Under the pieces are notes generated by a model that saw nothing but the letters and a program-made list of their open reading frames with translations, ran no database searches and was not told the origin of the DNA. Shown one piece after another: positions 7,978-17,890 of a stretch of DNA of 64,000 nucleotides. The stretch is from JBEKOF01 sp049513975 (lineage in GTDB: Bacteria > Verrucomicrobiota > Verrucomicrobiia > Limisphaerales > Palsa-1400), in the NCBI GenBank assembly GCA_049513975.1, contig JBEKVM010000011.1, forward strand, positions 1 to 64,000, written 5' to 3'. Position 1 is the stretch's first letter; each line of letters begins with the position of its first letter. The position numbers were made by a program, and so were the translations under genes.

Positions 7978-8280
7978 GGTGTGCTCCGGTTAAATTTTTC
8001 TGTTCTCAATATATCAAAACAACAAAAAATGCGCAAGCCGTGTTATCTCCCACTTTGGCAGGAGGGCGCAAGACAAAATTCTTCGGCGCGCCGGTTCTCC
8101 GAGGCAGGGCATATATGGGCCTATATATCTGGGTCGCCTCTCTCGCCCCGCGAAGCGGGGAGAGAGCCGGAGAGAGGGGTTCCTAATATTTGTCAGGATC
8201 ATTCCGCTGACAAAGTTCCCCCGCCTTCCCCCGGGCCTTTGCGATTCTCCATCCTCCATTCTCCATCCCCCACCCGCGCT
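7978..8280. other. Gene-free spacer with a REP-like hairpin
   Basis: This stretch contains the parDE upstream region. A bulged inverted repeat, CTCTCTCG-CCCCGC-GAA-GCGGGG-AGAGAG, lies at about 8139-8166 and is followed by GCCGGAGAGAGG. No coding sequence is supported. It separates the divergent ends of parD (start) and copA (stop). Confidence 0.6.
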
Positions 8281-10692
8281 TCATTTGCGCAAACGCAGCG
8301 CGTTGCCGATGACACAGACCGAACTGAGGCTCATGGCGGCGGCGGCCAGCATCGGGCTGAGCAAAATTCCAAAAAACGGGTAAAGCAATCCCGCCGCGAT
8401 GGGAATGCCCGCCGCGTTATAGACAAAGGCGAAAAAAAGATTTTGCCGGATGTTTCTCATCACTTTCCGGCTCAATTCGATGGCCTTGACCACGCCTTGC
8501 AGGTCGCCTTTGACCAGCGTGATGCCGGCGCTGGCCATGGCCACGTCGGTGCCCGTGCCCATGGCGATGCCGACCTGGGCCGCCGCCAGGGCGGGGGCGT
8601 CGTTGATCCCGTCCCCGGCCATCGCCACAATCCGCCCGCCCTCCCGCAACCGCCGCACTTCTTCGATCTTCTGCCCCGGACCGGCCTGGGCGCGCACATC
8701 TTCAATCTGCAATTGCCGGGCCACGCTGCGCGCGGTCTGCTCGTTGTCCCCTGTCAACATGACGATCTTCAACCCCATCTGATGGAGCCGCTGGATGGCG
8801 GCGGCGGTGGTTGGCTTGACCGGATCAGCCACGGCCAGCGCCCCGGCGATTTTTCCATCCAGCGCCACAAACACCACCGTTTGTCCCAATGCTTGACACT
8901 CCTCCGCCTCCTGGCGCGCCCCGGCCAGGCCGCGCGCGCCTTGCTCTTCCAGAAACGCGGCATTGCCCGCCGCCACCGGCCTGCCCCCGACGCGCCCCGT
9001 CACGCCTCCGCCGGTGTGTGAATTAAATTGTTCCGCCGGCGCCGGCTTCAATCCGCGTTCCTGCGCGGCGCGCACGATGGCCGCGCCCAGCGGGTGTTCG
9101 CTCTGCGCCTCCACCGCCGCCGCCAGCCGGAGCAATCCCGCCTCATCCAGTGGAGAGTTGGGAGTGGAGAGTTGTGAATGACGGCATTCTGCACTCCGCA
9201 CTCCGCACTCCGCACTGAGGAGAATGCGCACCACGCGGGGGCGCCCTTCGGTCAACGTGCCGGTTTTGTCCAGGACGATGGTGTCCACTTTTTCCAGCGT
9301 TTCGAGGGACTCGGCATTTTTCACGAGCACCCCTTCGCGCGCGCCGCGCCCCACGCCCACCATGATGGACATGGGCGTGGCCAAACCGAGGGCGCAAGGG
9401 CAGGCGATGATCAAGACCGCCACCGCGTTGGCCAGGGCGCGGGCGGCCGCCTTTTCCGGCGCGGCGGCGAGACTGGGATTCGTGCCCAGCCACAACCACA
9501 GCGCCAGGGTTATCACGGCCGCGCCCACCACCGCCGGCACAAACCAGCCCGACACCGCGTCGGCCAGCCGCTGCACCGGGGCGCGGCTCCGCTGGGCCGC
9601 CGCCACCATTTCAATGATCTGCGCCAGCAACGTTTCCCTGCCCACGCGTTCCGCCCGCATCAGGAACGCGCCGGTTTGATTGAGCGTGGCGCCCGTGACC
9701 AAATCCCCGGCCGCCTTGGGCACCGGCATCGCCTCGCCGGTGATCATGGCCTCGTCCACGCTGCTGGCCCCTTCCAGCAAAACTCCGTCCACGGGAATTT
9801 TTTCGCCAGGCCGCACCCGCAGGGTGTCTCCTTTGCGCACCAGCGTGATGGGGAGTTCCATTTCCTGGCCGGAGCGCACCACGCGGGCGCTTTTGGCGGC
9901 CTGATGGAGCAGGGCCTGGATGGCCTGGCCGGTGCGGCGGCGCGCCTTGGCTTCCAGCATCTGGCCCAGCAAGGCCAGCAAGGTGATCATGGCCGCGCTG
10001 TCAAAATAAACCGGAATCGGCTCAATGGTGTGGGAGGAAACCCGGGGCGAAAGGATGAAACTCGCGATGCTGAAGATGTAGGCCGCCACCACGCCCATTC
10101 CGATCAGGGTGAACATGTTCGCCCGGCGCAACACCACCGAACGCCAGGCCCGCTCCAGGATCGGACGCCCCGCCCAACAAACCACCGCTGTGCATAATCC
10201 CCATTGAATCAAATAGTTGACCTCGAACCGCCATTCCTCGAAGACGCGATAACCGAGCATGTCGCGCATCGCCAGAATCATCACCGGAATGGAAAGCGCC
10301 AGCCCGGTCCAAAACCGCCGCGCCAGGTCCCCGGCGCCGGCCGGCTCCGTCTCGTCCCCGGCCCCGGCCGTCTTCGGCTCCAAATCCATCCCGCAGATCC
10401 GACAACTGCCCGGCAGGTCCTGCTCCACCTCCGGGTGCATCGGGCAGGTGTAGCCTTGTACGGCTTCAGTCATAGCTGCCCCTGGAAGGGTAGGGCGGGC
10501 AGTCCCCTGCCCGCCGTCGGGCATTGGCCGGGGAATGAACGTCACACTGCCGTCGTGCGGCGCCGCCGGCGGCTGGGCGAGGAATTTCTGGCGGCAATGC
10601 TCGCAACAAAAAAACCAGGTTTGCCCGTCGCGTTCCGCGCGCAGGCCGCTCGCTTCATCCACCTGCATCCCGCAGACAGGATCAACGGCCAT
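8281..10692 (-). CDS. copA: Copper-translocating P1B-type ATPase
   Basis: 803 residues. Domains in order: YHS-type metal site (DPVCGM, 4-9; FFCCEHC, 27-33), heavy-metal-binding CPMHPEV (83-89) with CRICGM, transmembrane helices, actuator TGEAMPVP (318-325), the ion-path CPC in ACPCALGLATP (Cys431 and Cys433), phosphorylation Asp475 in DKTGTLTEG, nucleotide-binding SEHP (531-534) and the hinge GDGINDAP (693-700). The CPC motif and YHS/HMBD modules indicate export of Cu(I) or Ag(I) across the inner membrane. Two stretches (about 61-71 and 492-515) are encoded by intergenic-type repeats and sit between domains. No regulator is adjacent. Confidence 0.93.
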   Translation of the reverse strand: MAVDPVCGMQVDEASGLRAERDGQTWFFCCEHCRQKFLAQPPAAPHDGSVTFIPRPMPDGGQGTARPTLPGAAMTEAVQGYTCPMHPEVEQDLPGSCRICGMDLEPKTAGAGDETEPAGAGDLARRFWTGLALSIPVMILAMRDMLGYRVFEEWRFEVNYLIQWGLCTAVVCWAGRPILERAWRSVVLRRANMFTLIGMGVVAAYIFSIASFILSPRVSSHTIEPIPVYFDSAAMITLLALLGQMLEAKARRRTGQAIQALLHQAAKSARVVRSGQEMELPITLVRKGDTLRVRPGEKIPVDGVLLEGASSVDEAMITGEAMPVPKAAGDLVTGATLNQTGAFLMRAERVGRETLLAQIIEMVAAAQRSRAPVQRLADAVSGWFVPAVVGAAVITLALWLWLGTNPSLAAAPEKAAARALANAVAVLIIACPCALGLATPMSIMVGVGRGAREGVLVKNAESLETLEKVDTIVLDKTGTLTEGRPRVVRILLSAECGVRSAECRHSQLSTPNSPLDEAGLLRLAAAVEAQSEHPLGAAIVRAAQERGLKPAPAEQFNSHTGGGVTGRVGGRPVAAGNAAFLEEQGARGLAGARQEAEECQALGQTVVFVALDGKIAGALAVADPVKPTTAAAIQRLHQMGLKIVMLTGDNEQTARSVARQLQIEDVRAQAGPGQKIEEVRRLREGGRIVAMAGDGINDAPALAAAQVGIAMGTGTDVAMASAGITLVKGDLQGVVKAIELSRKVMRNIRQNLFFAFVYNAAGIPIAAGLLYPFFGILLSPMLAAAAMSLSSVCVIGNALRLRK
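9150..9225. repeat. Simple repeat inserted in frame within copA
   Basis: The stretch contains GTGGAGAGTTGGGAGTGGAG-like and CTCCGCACTCCGCACTCCGC-like tracts of the kind seen in intergenic DNA. On the minus strand it encodes about residues 492-515 of CopA (SAECGVRSAECR), between the phosphorylation motif and the nucleotide-binding domain, where P-type ATPases vary in length. Confidence 0.7.
10489..10514. repeat. REP-like hairpin inside copA
   Basis: GCGGGCAG (10495-10502) pairs perfectly with CTGCCCGC (10507-10514) across a 4-nt loop, preceded by GTAGG. It encodes the linker between the YHS-type and heavy-metal-binding segments of CopA. It resembles the palindrome at 1223-1273. Confidence 0.65.
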
Positions 10693-10778
10693 ACGGGGCA
10701 GGACAGCGGGTTATTTTGAATTCTGGAATCTGCATTTTAGAGCAAACTAAAAAATGATGCAGCCGAAATGAAGCTCCT

Positions 10779-10803
10779 CCCTCTCCTCCTCAGGAGGAGA
10801 GGG
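10779..10803. repeat. Hairpin repeat, CCCTCTCC family
   Basis: CCCTCTCCTCC (10779-10789) pairs perfectly with GGAGGAGAGGG (10793-10803) over a 3-nt loop and is followed by CCGGGGAGAGG. It lies upstream of copA. A promoter role is possible but not shown. Confidence 0.75.
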
Positions 10804-10924
10804 CCGGGGAGAGGAGGCCGTTTGGTCGGCTTCCGTGCGGCTACAGTTTTCATGAAATTGCTATAGCCCTATTTTCCTGAAATCTGGGTTGAAGGGAAGT
10901 TTCTTTTTGCAGTCGTGACTAGCG

Positions 10925-12040
10925 GTGGGGCGCATCTTGACACTAGGGACTCCGTCGAACATTCTAATCTCGAAAAACCCGCGACTGCATTGGCCCCACA
11001 ACCAGCCGCAAACCAACGACAGGCCATTGCTCTTTCCTCTCCCCCCGGGAGAGGACCAAGGTGAGGGGCTCCCAATGTGCCGGGAGGGCGCGTGTCCGCC
11101 GTCCTGTCTTCCGTCTGGTCCGCCAAAGCCTTGGCGACGGCGGAAGCCTCGGCGAAGGAGGGCGTCGAGCCCTCTATTCTCGAAAAACCCGCGACTGCAT
11201 TCCCCACCTAACCATCCGTTCACCCATAACCGCCAATTGCTCTTTCCTCTCCCCCCGGGAGAGGACCAAGGTGAGGGGGCTCCCAATGTGCCGGCAGGGC
11301 GAGACTCCGTCGAGCTCTCTATTCTCGAAAAACCCGCGACTGCCTTCCCCACCCAACCATCCGTTCACCAATAACCGCCCATTGCTCTTTCCTCTCCCCC
11401 CGGGAGAGGACCAAGGTGAGGGGGCCCCAAATGTGCCGGCAGGGCGAGACTCCGTCGAGCCCTCTTATCTTGAAAAACCCGCGACTGCATTCCCCACCCA
11501 ACCATCCGTTCACCCATAACCGCCGATTGCTCTTTCCTCTCCCCCCGGGAGAGGACCAAGGTGAGGGGCTCCCAATGTGCCGGGAGGGCGCGTGTCCGCC
11601 GTCCTGTCTTCCGTCTCGTCCGCCAAAGCCTTGGCGACGGCGGAAGCCTCGGCGAAGGAGGGCGTCGAGCCCTCTATTCTCGAAAAACCCGCGACTGCAT
11701 TCCCCACCCAACCATCCGTTCACCAATAACTGCCAATTGCTCTTTCCTCTCCCCCCGGGAGAGGACCAAGGTGAGGGGGCCCCAAATGTGCCGGCAGGGC
11801 GAGACTCCGTCGAGCCCTCTATTCTCGAAAAACCCGCGACTGCATTCCCCACCCAACCATCCGTTCACCAATAACCGCCAATTGCTCTTTCCTCTCCCCC
11901 CGGGAGAGGACCAAGGTGAGGGGGCCCCCAAGGTGCCGGTAGGGCGCCTGTCCTCCGTCTCGTCCGCCAAAGCCTTGGCGACGGCGGAAGTCTTGGCGAA
12001 GGATGGCGTCGAGCCGAAACTCGATTCCTTGCTCAAATGC
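10925..12040. repeat. Tandem array of 145/210-bp units with a 500-bp super-period
   Basis: The anchor CGAAAAACCCGCGACTGC recurs at 10971, 11181, 11326, 11471 (one mismatch), 11681 and 11826, giving spacings of 210, 145, 145, 210 and 145 bp, then a final diverged long unit. Anchors three units apart are exactly 500 bp apart. Long units carry an extra segment of about 65 bp containing CGCCAAAGCCTTGGCG. Each unit has a perfect 9-bp hairpin, TCCTCTCCC-CCC-GGGAGAGGA (for example 11245-11265), followed by CCAAGGTGAGG. Open frames across it repeat the same low-complexity peptides and are not credible genes. Confidence 0.92.
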
Positions 12041-12793
12041 CCCGCTTCCACAGCGCGGGAAGCCGCAACCGAATCCGGAATTGCCCGCAGATTGACGCAG
12101 ATACGGAAAAGAATAATTCTTCATCTGCGTTCATCTGCGTGATCTGCGGGCAAAAATCCCCCCCCTATTTTTAACGCAAAGCCGCAAGCGCGCGAAGACG
12201 CAAAGAGTTTTTCCCTGCTTGGCGTCTTGGCGTCTTGGCGACTCTTGCCCCGAAAGTTTTCGGGGTTGACCGTTGAATGGTCTTTCTTATCCGTGAAATC
12301 CGCGAAATCCGCGGTTCAATTCCTTTGTTTGCGGCTTTGCCGTGCCGGGGCATTCCCCTTCTTTCGCGGCCATGCCGGTTTCCTTTGTTCAGTCCACCGG
12401 TTCGTGTGCGCTCAAAACTCTGTGCTCTCCGCGTTCTCCCGTTCAAATGCTTTTTCACTTTTCAGCCGCATTTCTAACTGTCAACCCCGAAAGCTTTCGG
12501 GGTTGACCGTTGAATGGTCTTTTATCCGTGTGATCCGTGCCATCCGTGGTTCAATTCCTTTGGTTGCGACTCCGCTGCGCTGCGTTCTTTGCGCTGCAAT
12601 AGCTCAAAATCGCGCAATTCCAACAAGATGTTTGCCACTCCTATGATTTTGCCTTCCATGATTTTGCCTTCCAACGATCTCTTTGAACAGATCGCAGAGG
12701 GCGCAGAGATTTTTCCTCTCAGTTCTCCGCGTCCTCCGCGCGCTCCTGTTCAAATCCCCTTCTTGTTTGAGCGTTCTCCTGTTCCGCCGTCCC
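12041..12793. repeat. Degenerate intergenic repeats with paired palindromes
   Basis: No gene is supported in these 750 bp. Two related segments of about 80 bp (12248-12327 and 12485-12563) both begin with a CCCCGAAAG-type palindrome, continue GTTGACCGTTGAATGGTCTT and end GTTCAATTCCTTTG. The second copy opens with a perfect 26-bp palindrome (12481-12506). Stretches such as TCTGCGTTCATCTGCGT and CAAAGCCGCAAGCG are short direct repeats of a kind common in spacers of large bacterial genomes. Confidence 0.7.
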
Positions 12794-15459
12794 CTACCGG
12801 ACCGGGGCGCTTTGCATCACCGCCTGGCGCAATCTGGTTTTGACGGCTTTGAGGCGCTCGGAGTCGAGTATCTTTCCGCCGTCCTGCTCGGTGACGTAGA
12901 AGCTGTCCACCGCCGCCCCTTTTTCCGTCAGGATTTTTGCCAGGGAGAGGTCCACCTCCAGGTCGGCCAGGGCGCGGGAAACGTCATACAACAGCCCCAC
13001 CCGGTCTTCGGCCTGCAGGTCAATGATGCTGCGGGTTTCCGAGCTGTCGTTGTCCACCTCGATCAGGGTGGGGATGCGCTCCCCCTCGATGGATTTGTAA
13101 AGGGTGGGCGCGGCCTTGGTGCGGGCGATGAGGGCGGACAAGTCCACCGGCACATCCGTCAGCACCTTGTGCGCCAGGCTCTCGAGCTTCTCCCGCTCCT
13201 CCCGGTTGGCCAGCAGCCCGGTTTTGGCGTCGGTCACGAAAAATGTGTCAATAATAATGCCATCGGTGCGCGTCAGAATTTCCGCGCTGAGGATGTTGAA
13301 CCCGGCGGCGGTCAGGCAGCCGGTGATGTTGCTGAACAGCCGGTCCCGGTCCCAGGTGCAGATCGTCACCGTGCTGTAGCCCCGGTCCGGCTCGTTCTGC
13401 CAGGTGACAATCGGCGCCAGCGCGTTCTCGTCGGTCGCCGCCAGTTGCAGGTGGATGAACCGATGCACCTGGGTCACGTCGCGCAGAATTTCCCGCGCGT
13501 CATTGACCTGGCAATAACGGGGCGGCAAATTCTGGAAATGGGCCTGCACTTCCGCCGGATCGAAGGTCGGGGGGGCCATCCGCTGCACCTCCTCCACCAG
13601 CAATTCCCGCTGGCGCTCCTCCGCCACCCGAAACTCCGTCGCCCCGGAGAGCAGCTCCGCCGCCCTGCGGTAGAGCCGCCACAGCCCCGCGTCTTTAAAG
13701 CCGTTCCACAGTTGGTCGCTCGTCGCCATCGAATCCGCCAGCGTGTGCAGCGCCAGCATGGCCAGATTCTCCGTCGTCTGAATCTGCCGGGCAAAATGGC
13801 GGATGACCGATGCGTCGTCCAGGTCGCGCCGCTGTGAAATCTGGGCCATGGCCAGATGGTTTTCAATGAGCAGGCCGAGGATGTGCGTCTTGGCGCCGTC
13901 CAATCCCAGGCGGCGGGCCACCCGCAAGGCCTGCTCGGCGCCGATCAAGGCGTGGCGGCCGGTGCGGAAGGCCTTGCCGGAATCATGCAACAACAAGGCC
14001 AGGTAGAGCAGGAAGGGCTGTTCCACCCCGCGAAAAAGCTCGGCGTACTCGGCCAGGGGCGGCGTCTTGGCCTCCCACACCGCGTCCAGTTTTTCCAGGC
14101 AGACCAGGGTGTGTTCGTCGGCGGTGTATTGGTGATAGAACTCGTGTTGCACCAGGCAGGTCAGGCGGCCGAACTCGGGCAGGAACTTGCCCAGCAGCCC
14201 CACTTCGTGCATCCGGCGCAGGGCCGGGGCCACGTTGCCCCGCTGGTCCAGGATTTCCAAAGAAACACGCGCATGAGCCGGCGCGGACTGTCTCGAAATA
14301 TGCTGGACGAAAGGGGGCGCATCTCCCCGTCCACAAACTTCAACCCGTCCGCCGTCTGTTCGGGGGCCGCCTTGGGCCGGAGAAAGCCGGGCAGCCGCAG
14401 GAGCGGCCGGCGGGGAGCGGGCAGCAGCGCCAGCCGCTGCTCCACCGTGCGGGTGATGAGGTCAATATTCCGCCCGTGGGTGTAATAGACCTTCATGAAT
14501 TTTTCCAGGCGCTCGCCGGGCGATCGGTCATGCCAGCCCAGGTTGGAGGCCACCGACGGCTGCACCGTTTTATTCAGGACATCGGAGGGGCGGTCCAGGA
14601 GATATTGCAGTTCATTGCGGGTGCGCAGGAGAAAGTCGTAGGCGTTTTGCAGTTGTTTGCGTTCGGCGTCGCTGATCATTTCCTTTTTCTCCAGCTCCTC
14701 CGGGGTGCGGGTGCGGTCCTTGAACCAGGCCATCCAGAACAGGTTCTGGTAATCGCGCAGGCCCCCGCAGCCGTTCTTGATGTTCGGTTCCTGCATGCAG
14801 GCCGAGTTGCCGTACTTGGTCCGCCGCGCCTCCTGGTCCAGCAGGCGCGCCTGGATATATTCATTCTCATAACCGCGCACGCACTTGGCCAGGAGCGTCT
14901 TCTCAAACCGCTCGAACAAAGCCGCGTCCCCAATAATCAAGCGCGCTTCGATCAGCGAAGTTTTGGACTGCATGTCCCCGTTGGCCACGCTGACGCAATC
15001 CTCGACCGAACGCACCGAATGGCCGACCTTGAGGCCCAGGTCCCACAAGGTATAAAGCAGCCCGTCCACCAGCGCCGCCAGGGCGGGCCGGGCCTTGCCC
15101 CGGACCACCCCTTCCCCGTCGTGCAGAAACATGATGTCTATGTCACTATGGGGATTTAACTCCGCCCGCCCATACCCGCCGATGGCCACCAGGGCAAAGA
15201 GCTGCGGCGCCACCCCGGCCATTGCCGGCGAGCCATTTTTAATCCCCTGCAAAATATTTTGCAGGAGCAAATCGAGGATGGCCGAGCGGGCCCGGCAAAT
15301 CTCCCGTCCCGATGCGCCGGCGCGATGCAGCATTTTAAGGCGGTGGTGTTCGATCTTGAGAAAGTGCTTGTACCGTCCCAATTCCTGCCGGGGCAGCACG
15401 CCGGGCGGCAGCGTCAGCCGCGCCCTGGCGTTCGCCTCGATTTTTTCCAACAACGTCAT
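12794..15459 (-). pseudogene. glnD: Broken [protein-PII] uridylyltransferase gene
   Basis: Two adjoining frames together encode GlnD, the bifunctional sensor that uridylylates and deuridylylates PII in nitrogen control. The first (14161-15459) has the nucleotidyltransferase site GGYGRAELNPHSDID (Asp106, Asp108). The second (12794-14260) has the HD phosphohydrolase motif LLLHDSGK and two ACT domains (TWDRDRLFSNITGCL and EDRVGLLYDVSRAL). The frame changes at about 14256-14272, after MRVFL, and resumes at EILDQRGN. Spacing between the two active sites is shorter than I recall for E. coli GlnD, which suggests a small out-of-frame deletion, not one lost base. A sequencing or assembly error remains possible. 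Confidence 0.8.
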
Positions 15460-15525
15460 ATCCGGGCAGAGCTTAGGGCAGAGCGCTCATTGGGGGAAAT
15501 GCAAAATGCAGACTCGTCAGCACCC

Positions 15526-16566
15526 TCATGGCTTGCGCCCGGCGGTTACTTCAATCTTGACGGGTTCGGACGGAAAGCGGTTGGTGACAGCAAGAAAGTC
15601 GAAAACAGCCGTGACCTCGTTATCATTTTCACCGAATAGCTCGTGGCTCCCGCCGAAAGGCGTGGAAAGCGGCTGCCCGATTTCCAGCTTCGCCCCGCTG
15701 AATCGCACCACATACTTGCCCGGCTTGGTGATCGCGTAATGTTGGTTGAGATCAATCTTGTCGGCCAAAATTACCGACGCGCCGGACGCCACTTCGCCCT
15801 TGCGCACCGCGATTTGGCCGGGAATCTCAACACAGGGCAGCGGTTGGCCTTTGTCGTCAAGGACAGTGAGGGGCGCATAGGCCACGCCTGAGTCCATGTA
15901 ATCAGCCGCCGTCTTGCCGGCGTTGGTCAGTTCCACCCGAAACAGCATGGGTGAGCCGATGATGAACCGCTGGCTCACGGGGACCAAATGGGTTTTGAGG
16001 CCCGTGAGCTTGGGTTGGAGGCTGAGGCGAATCTGTTTGATTTTGTCCTCGCGCTCCTGAAGGGCTGCCTTCTTCCGGGCGACATAGTCTTCCATCTTGA
16101 CAGGCGGATAGTCAACCACCCACGAATGATTGGTGGCAAATATGGTCCAGAACCACTGGAGAGCCGGTTTGGATTCCGGCTCAGTCAGGTTGACGACAAG
16201 TGCATAGAGGGTGGCCTTGTCGGTCCAGTCGAACCCGCCCGGCTGGTCGCATCGGAGCGTCCAAAACCCGAAGTCTTGCGCGAGCAAAAGGCGTGTCGGG
16301 ATGGTGTCGTTGAAGAAGGCTTTGGGCGAGGGCCATTGCGCGGCTTTGGCTCGAACACGGTCGGAGCAAAGAGCCAGCGCTTCCGGCCATCGTTCCGCCG
16401 CAAGAGCGTCCTGGAACCGTAAAAAGAGCATGTTGGCCTGGCGATATTCGGCGGAATGCTGGCGTGGCGGCCAAGGGGGGTGTCCCGCAAAAACCTGGAG
16501 CGCGCCCGCCAATACGGCCGCCAGCGCAACCCGGAAACCCAGGCGGAAATTCCGGCTAATCTTCAT
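15526..16566 (-). CDS. Hypothetical secreted protein
   Basis: 346 residues from the ATG at 16566, which gives a signal peptide (MKISRNFRLGFRVALAAVLA then GALQVFAG). An upstream in-frame start would add 26 residues lacking signal character. The mature part begins with an amphipathic region (ANMLFLRFQDALAAERWPEALAL), reminiscent of one helical repeat. It continues with a possible beta-sandwich region near residues 215-330 containing FRVELTNAGKTAAD and GKYVVRFSGAKLE, as in intracellular-proteinase-inhibitor/fibronectin-like folds. I do not recognise the family. It sits 85 bp downstream of the propeller gene, possibly co-transcribed. Confidence 0.7.
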   Translation of the reverse strand: MKISRNFRLGFRVALAAVLAGALQVFAGHPPWPPRQHSAEYRQANMLFLRFQDALAAERWPEALALCSDRVRAKAAQWPSPKAFFNDTIPTRLLLAQDFGFWTLRCDQPGGFDWTDKATLYALVVNLTEPESKPALQWFWTIFATNHSWVVDYPPVKMEDYVARKKAALQEREDKIKQIRLSLQPKLTGLKTHLVPVSQRFIIGSPMLFRVELTNAGKTAADYMDSGVAYAPLTVLDDKGQPLPCVEIPGQIAVRKGEVASGASVILADKIDLNQHYAITKPGKYVVRFSGAKLEIGQPLSTPFGGSHELFGENDNEVTAVFDFLAVTNRFPSEPVKIEVTAGRKP

Positions 16567-16651
16567 CGCCTTGTTATCGTTGTCTTGCCGCATGGCGCGG
16601 CAGACCCGCCACGGAGCCGGCCGCAACCATGATAATTCAGCCATGAACCCG

Positions 16652-17890
16652 TCATGGCGACTCGACGGTCAGCAGGGCGACGGAATCGTGGTCGCGGATG
16701 AAGAGGCGGTTGCCGGAGACGACCGGGTAGGCGAAGGTGGCTGAATCGGCCACCTTGATGCTGGCCACTTCGGTGTAGGCCTTGTCGGTGGGTTGCAGGA
16801 CAACCAACTGCATCTTCGGGGTCAGCGCCAGGAGGACCGAGCCGGCATCCACCACCGAACCGTAGCCCTGCGGACCTTTGGCATCGGTGTCCGTCCAGGC
16901 CACCTCGCCGGTCTTGGCGTTGACGCAGAACAAATTGCCGCGCTGGGTGAGGCCATAGAGGAAGCCGTCCTTGAGCACGGCGGTGCTGAACTGCGGGGAA
17001 ACCTGGGCGGCGGTCCAAAGATCCGACGTGGCAAAGGCGTCGCCTTGCTTGGCGACTTTGACCGCGTGAACGCCGCGACCGGCCCCGGCGTAGATGAGCG
17101 TGTCTCCGTCAACAATCGGCGTGGCGGCGTTGTAATTCATGCCCTGCGCCGCGAAGGGCGTTTGCCAGGCCATCTTGCCATCAGCAAGGCCGATCCCCAC
17201 AATACTCTTGTCGGTGAGGGCGACGACGATTTTTATGCCCGCCACGGTCATGACTGCCGGGGAAGAGTAGCCTGGTCCCGCGCCCGTCCAGTGCCATTTC
17301 TCGTCGCCGGATTTCAGATCATAAGCCGCCACGCCGCCATCGGAGGAGCCGCCCACCTGCACCACGCACATGCCATCGGCGATCAGCGGAGAGGAACCGG
17401 TGTAAAACCTGGGCCAAGTGGTGGCGTCTTTCTTCTGCCAAAGCTGTTTGCCATCGGCCGCGTTCCAGCAGCTCAGGATGCCGGTCACGCCGAATGTCAC
17501 CACCTTGCCGTCGGCGACCGCCGGCGAACTGCGCGGCCCGGCATGTTGCTGCCCGGCCGGCGGCGCCGGCTGGGGCGCCTCATACTTTTGCCGCCAGATT
17601 TCCTTGCCGTCGGCGGCGTTGAGGCAGATGACGTTTTCCTCGGCGTCCACCCGCGAGAAGACGAAGAGCTTGTCGCCGACCAGGGCCGGGGTGGTGTCGC
17701 CCAGGCCGACGGTCTGTTTCCATTTCTGGGTCAGTTGGGCCGGCCAGGTTTTGGGGGCCTTGAAGCCGTCCACTTTGGCGTCGCGATTGGGGCCGCGCCA
17801 TTGGGGCCAATCCTGGGCCGGAAGGGAGAGGGCAGAGGCAAGGAGAAGGCCGCTGACCATGGCGGTCTGAAGGAGGGTTCTATTCTTCAT
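16652..17890 (-). CDS. PQQ-like beta-propeller repeat protein, secreted
   Basis: 412 residues from the ATG at 17890. The signal peptide ends near LSLPAQ and is followed by the WPQWRGPNRD motif typical of planctomycete and verrucomicrobial PQQ-like propeller proteins. Repeats of the type GDKLFVFSRVDAEENVICLNAADG, VQVGGSSDGGVAAYDLKSG and KDGFLYGLTQRGNLFCVNAKTGEVAW form the blades. It shares the fold of quinoprotein dehydrogenases and BamB, but I see no evidence for cofactor binding. Probably a periplasmic or surface scaffold; the function is unknown. Confidence 0.85.
   Translation of the reverse strand: MKNRTLLQTAMVSGLLLASALSLPAQDWPQWRGPNRDAKVDGFKAPKTWPAQLTQKWKQTVGLGDTTPALVGDKLFVFSRVDAEENVICLNAADGKEIWRQKYEAPQPAPPAGQQHAGPRSSPAVADGKVVTFGVTGILSCWNAADGKQLWQKKDATTWPRFYTGSSPLIADGMCVVQVGGSSDGGVAAYDLKSGDEKWHWTGAGPGYSSPAVMTVAGIKIVVALTDKSIVGIGLADGKMAWQTPFAAQGMNYNAATPIVDGDTLIYAGAGRGVHAVKVAKQGDAFATSDLWTAAQVSPQFSTAVLKDGFLYGLTQRGNLFCVNAKTGEVAWTDTDAKGPQGYGSVVDAGSVLLALTPKMQLVVLQPTDKAYTEVASIKVADSATFAYPVVSGNRLFIRDHDSVALLTVESP

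Noticed and set aside
10925..12142. Long open frames of 125-193 residues on both strands
   Set aside because: They are translations of the tandem array (recurring PLPPGEDQGEG-type peptides) and change frame roles with unit length. No start signals or domains are seen.
12683..13837. 384-residue plus-strand frame overlapping the glnD 3' part
   Set aside because: It is a shadow of glnD; the ACT and HD motifs are on the minus strand.
14161..14275. Programmed -1 frameshift producing intact GlnD
   Set aside because: No canonical slippery heptamer with a downstream structure is seen, and the linker appears too short. A deletion or sequence error explains it more simply.
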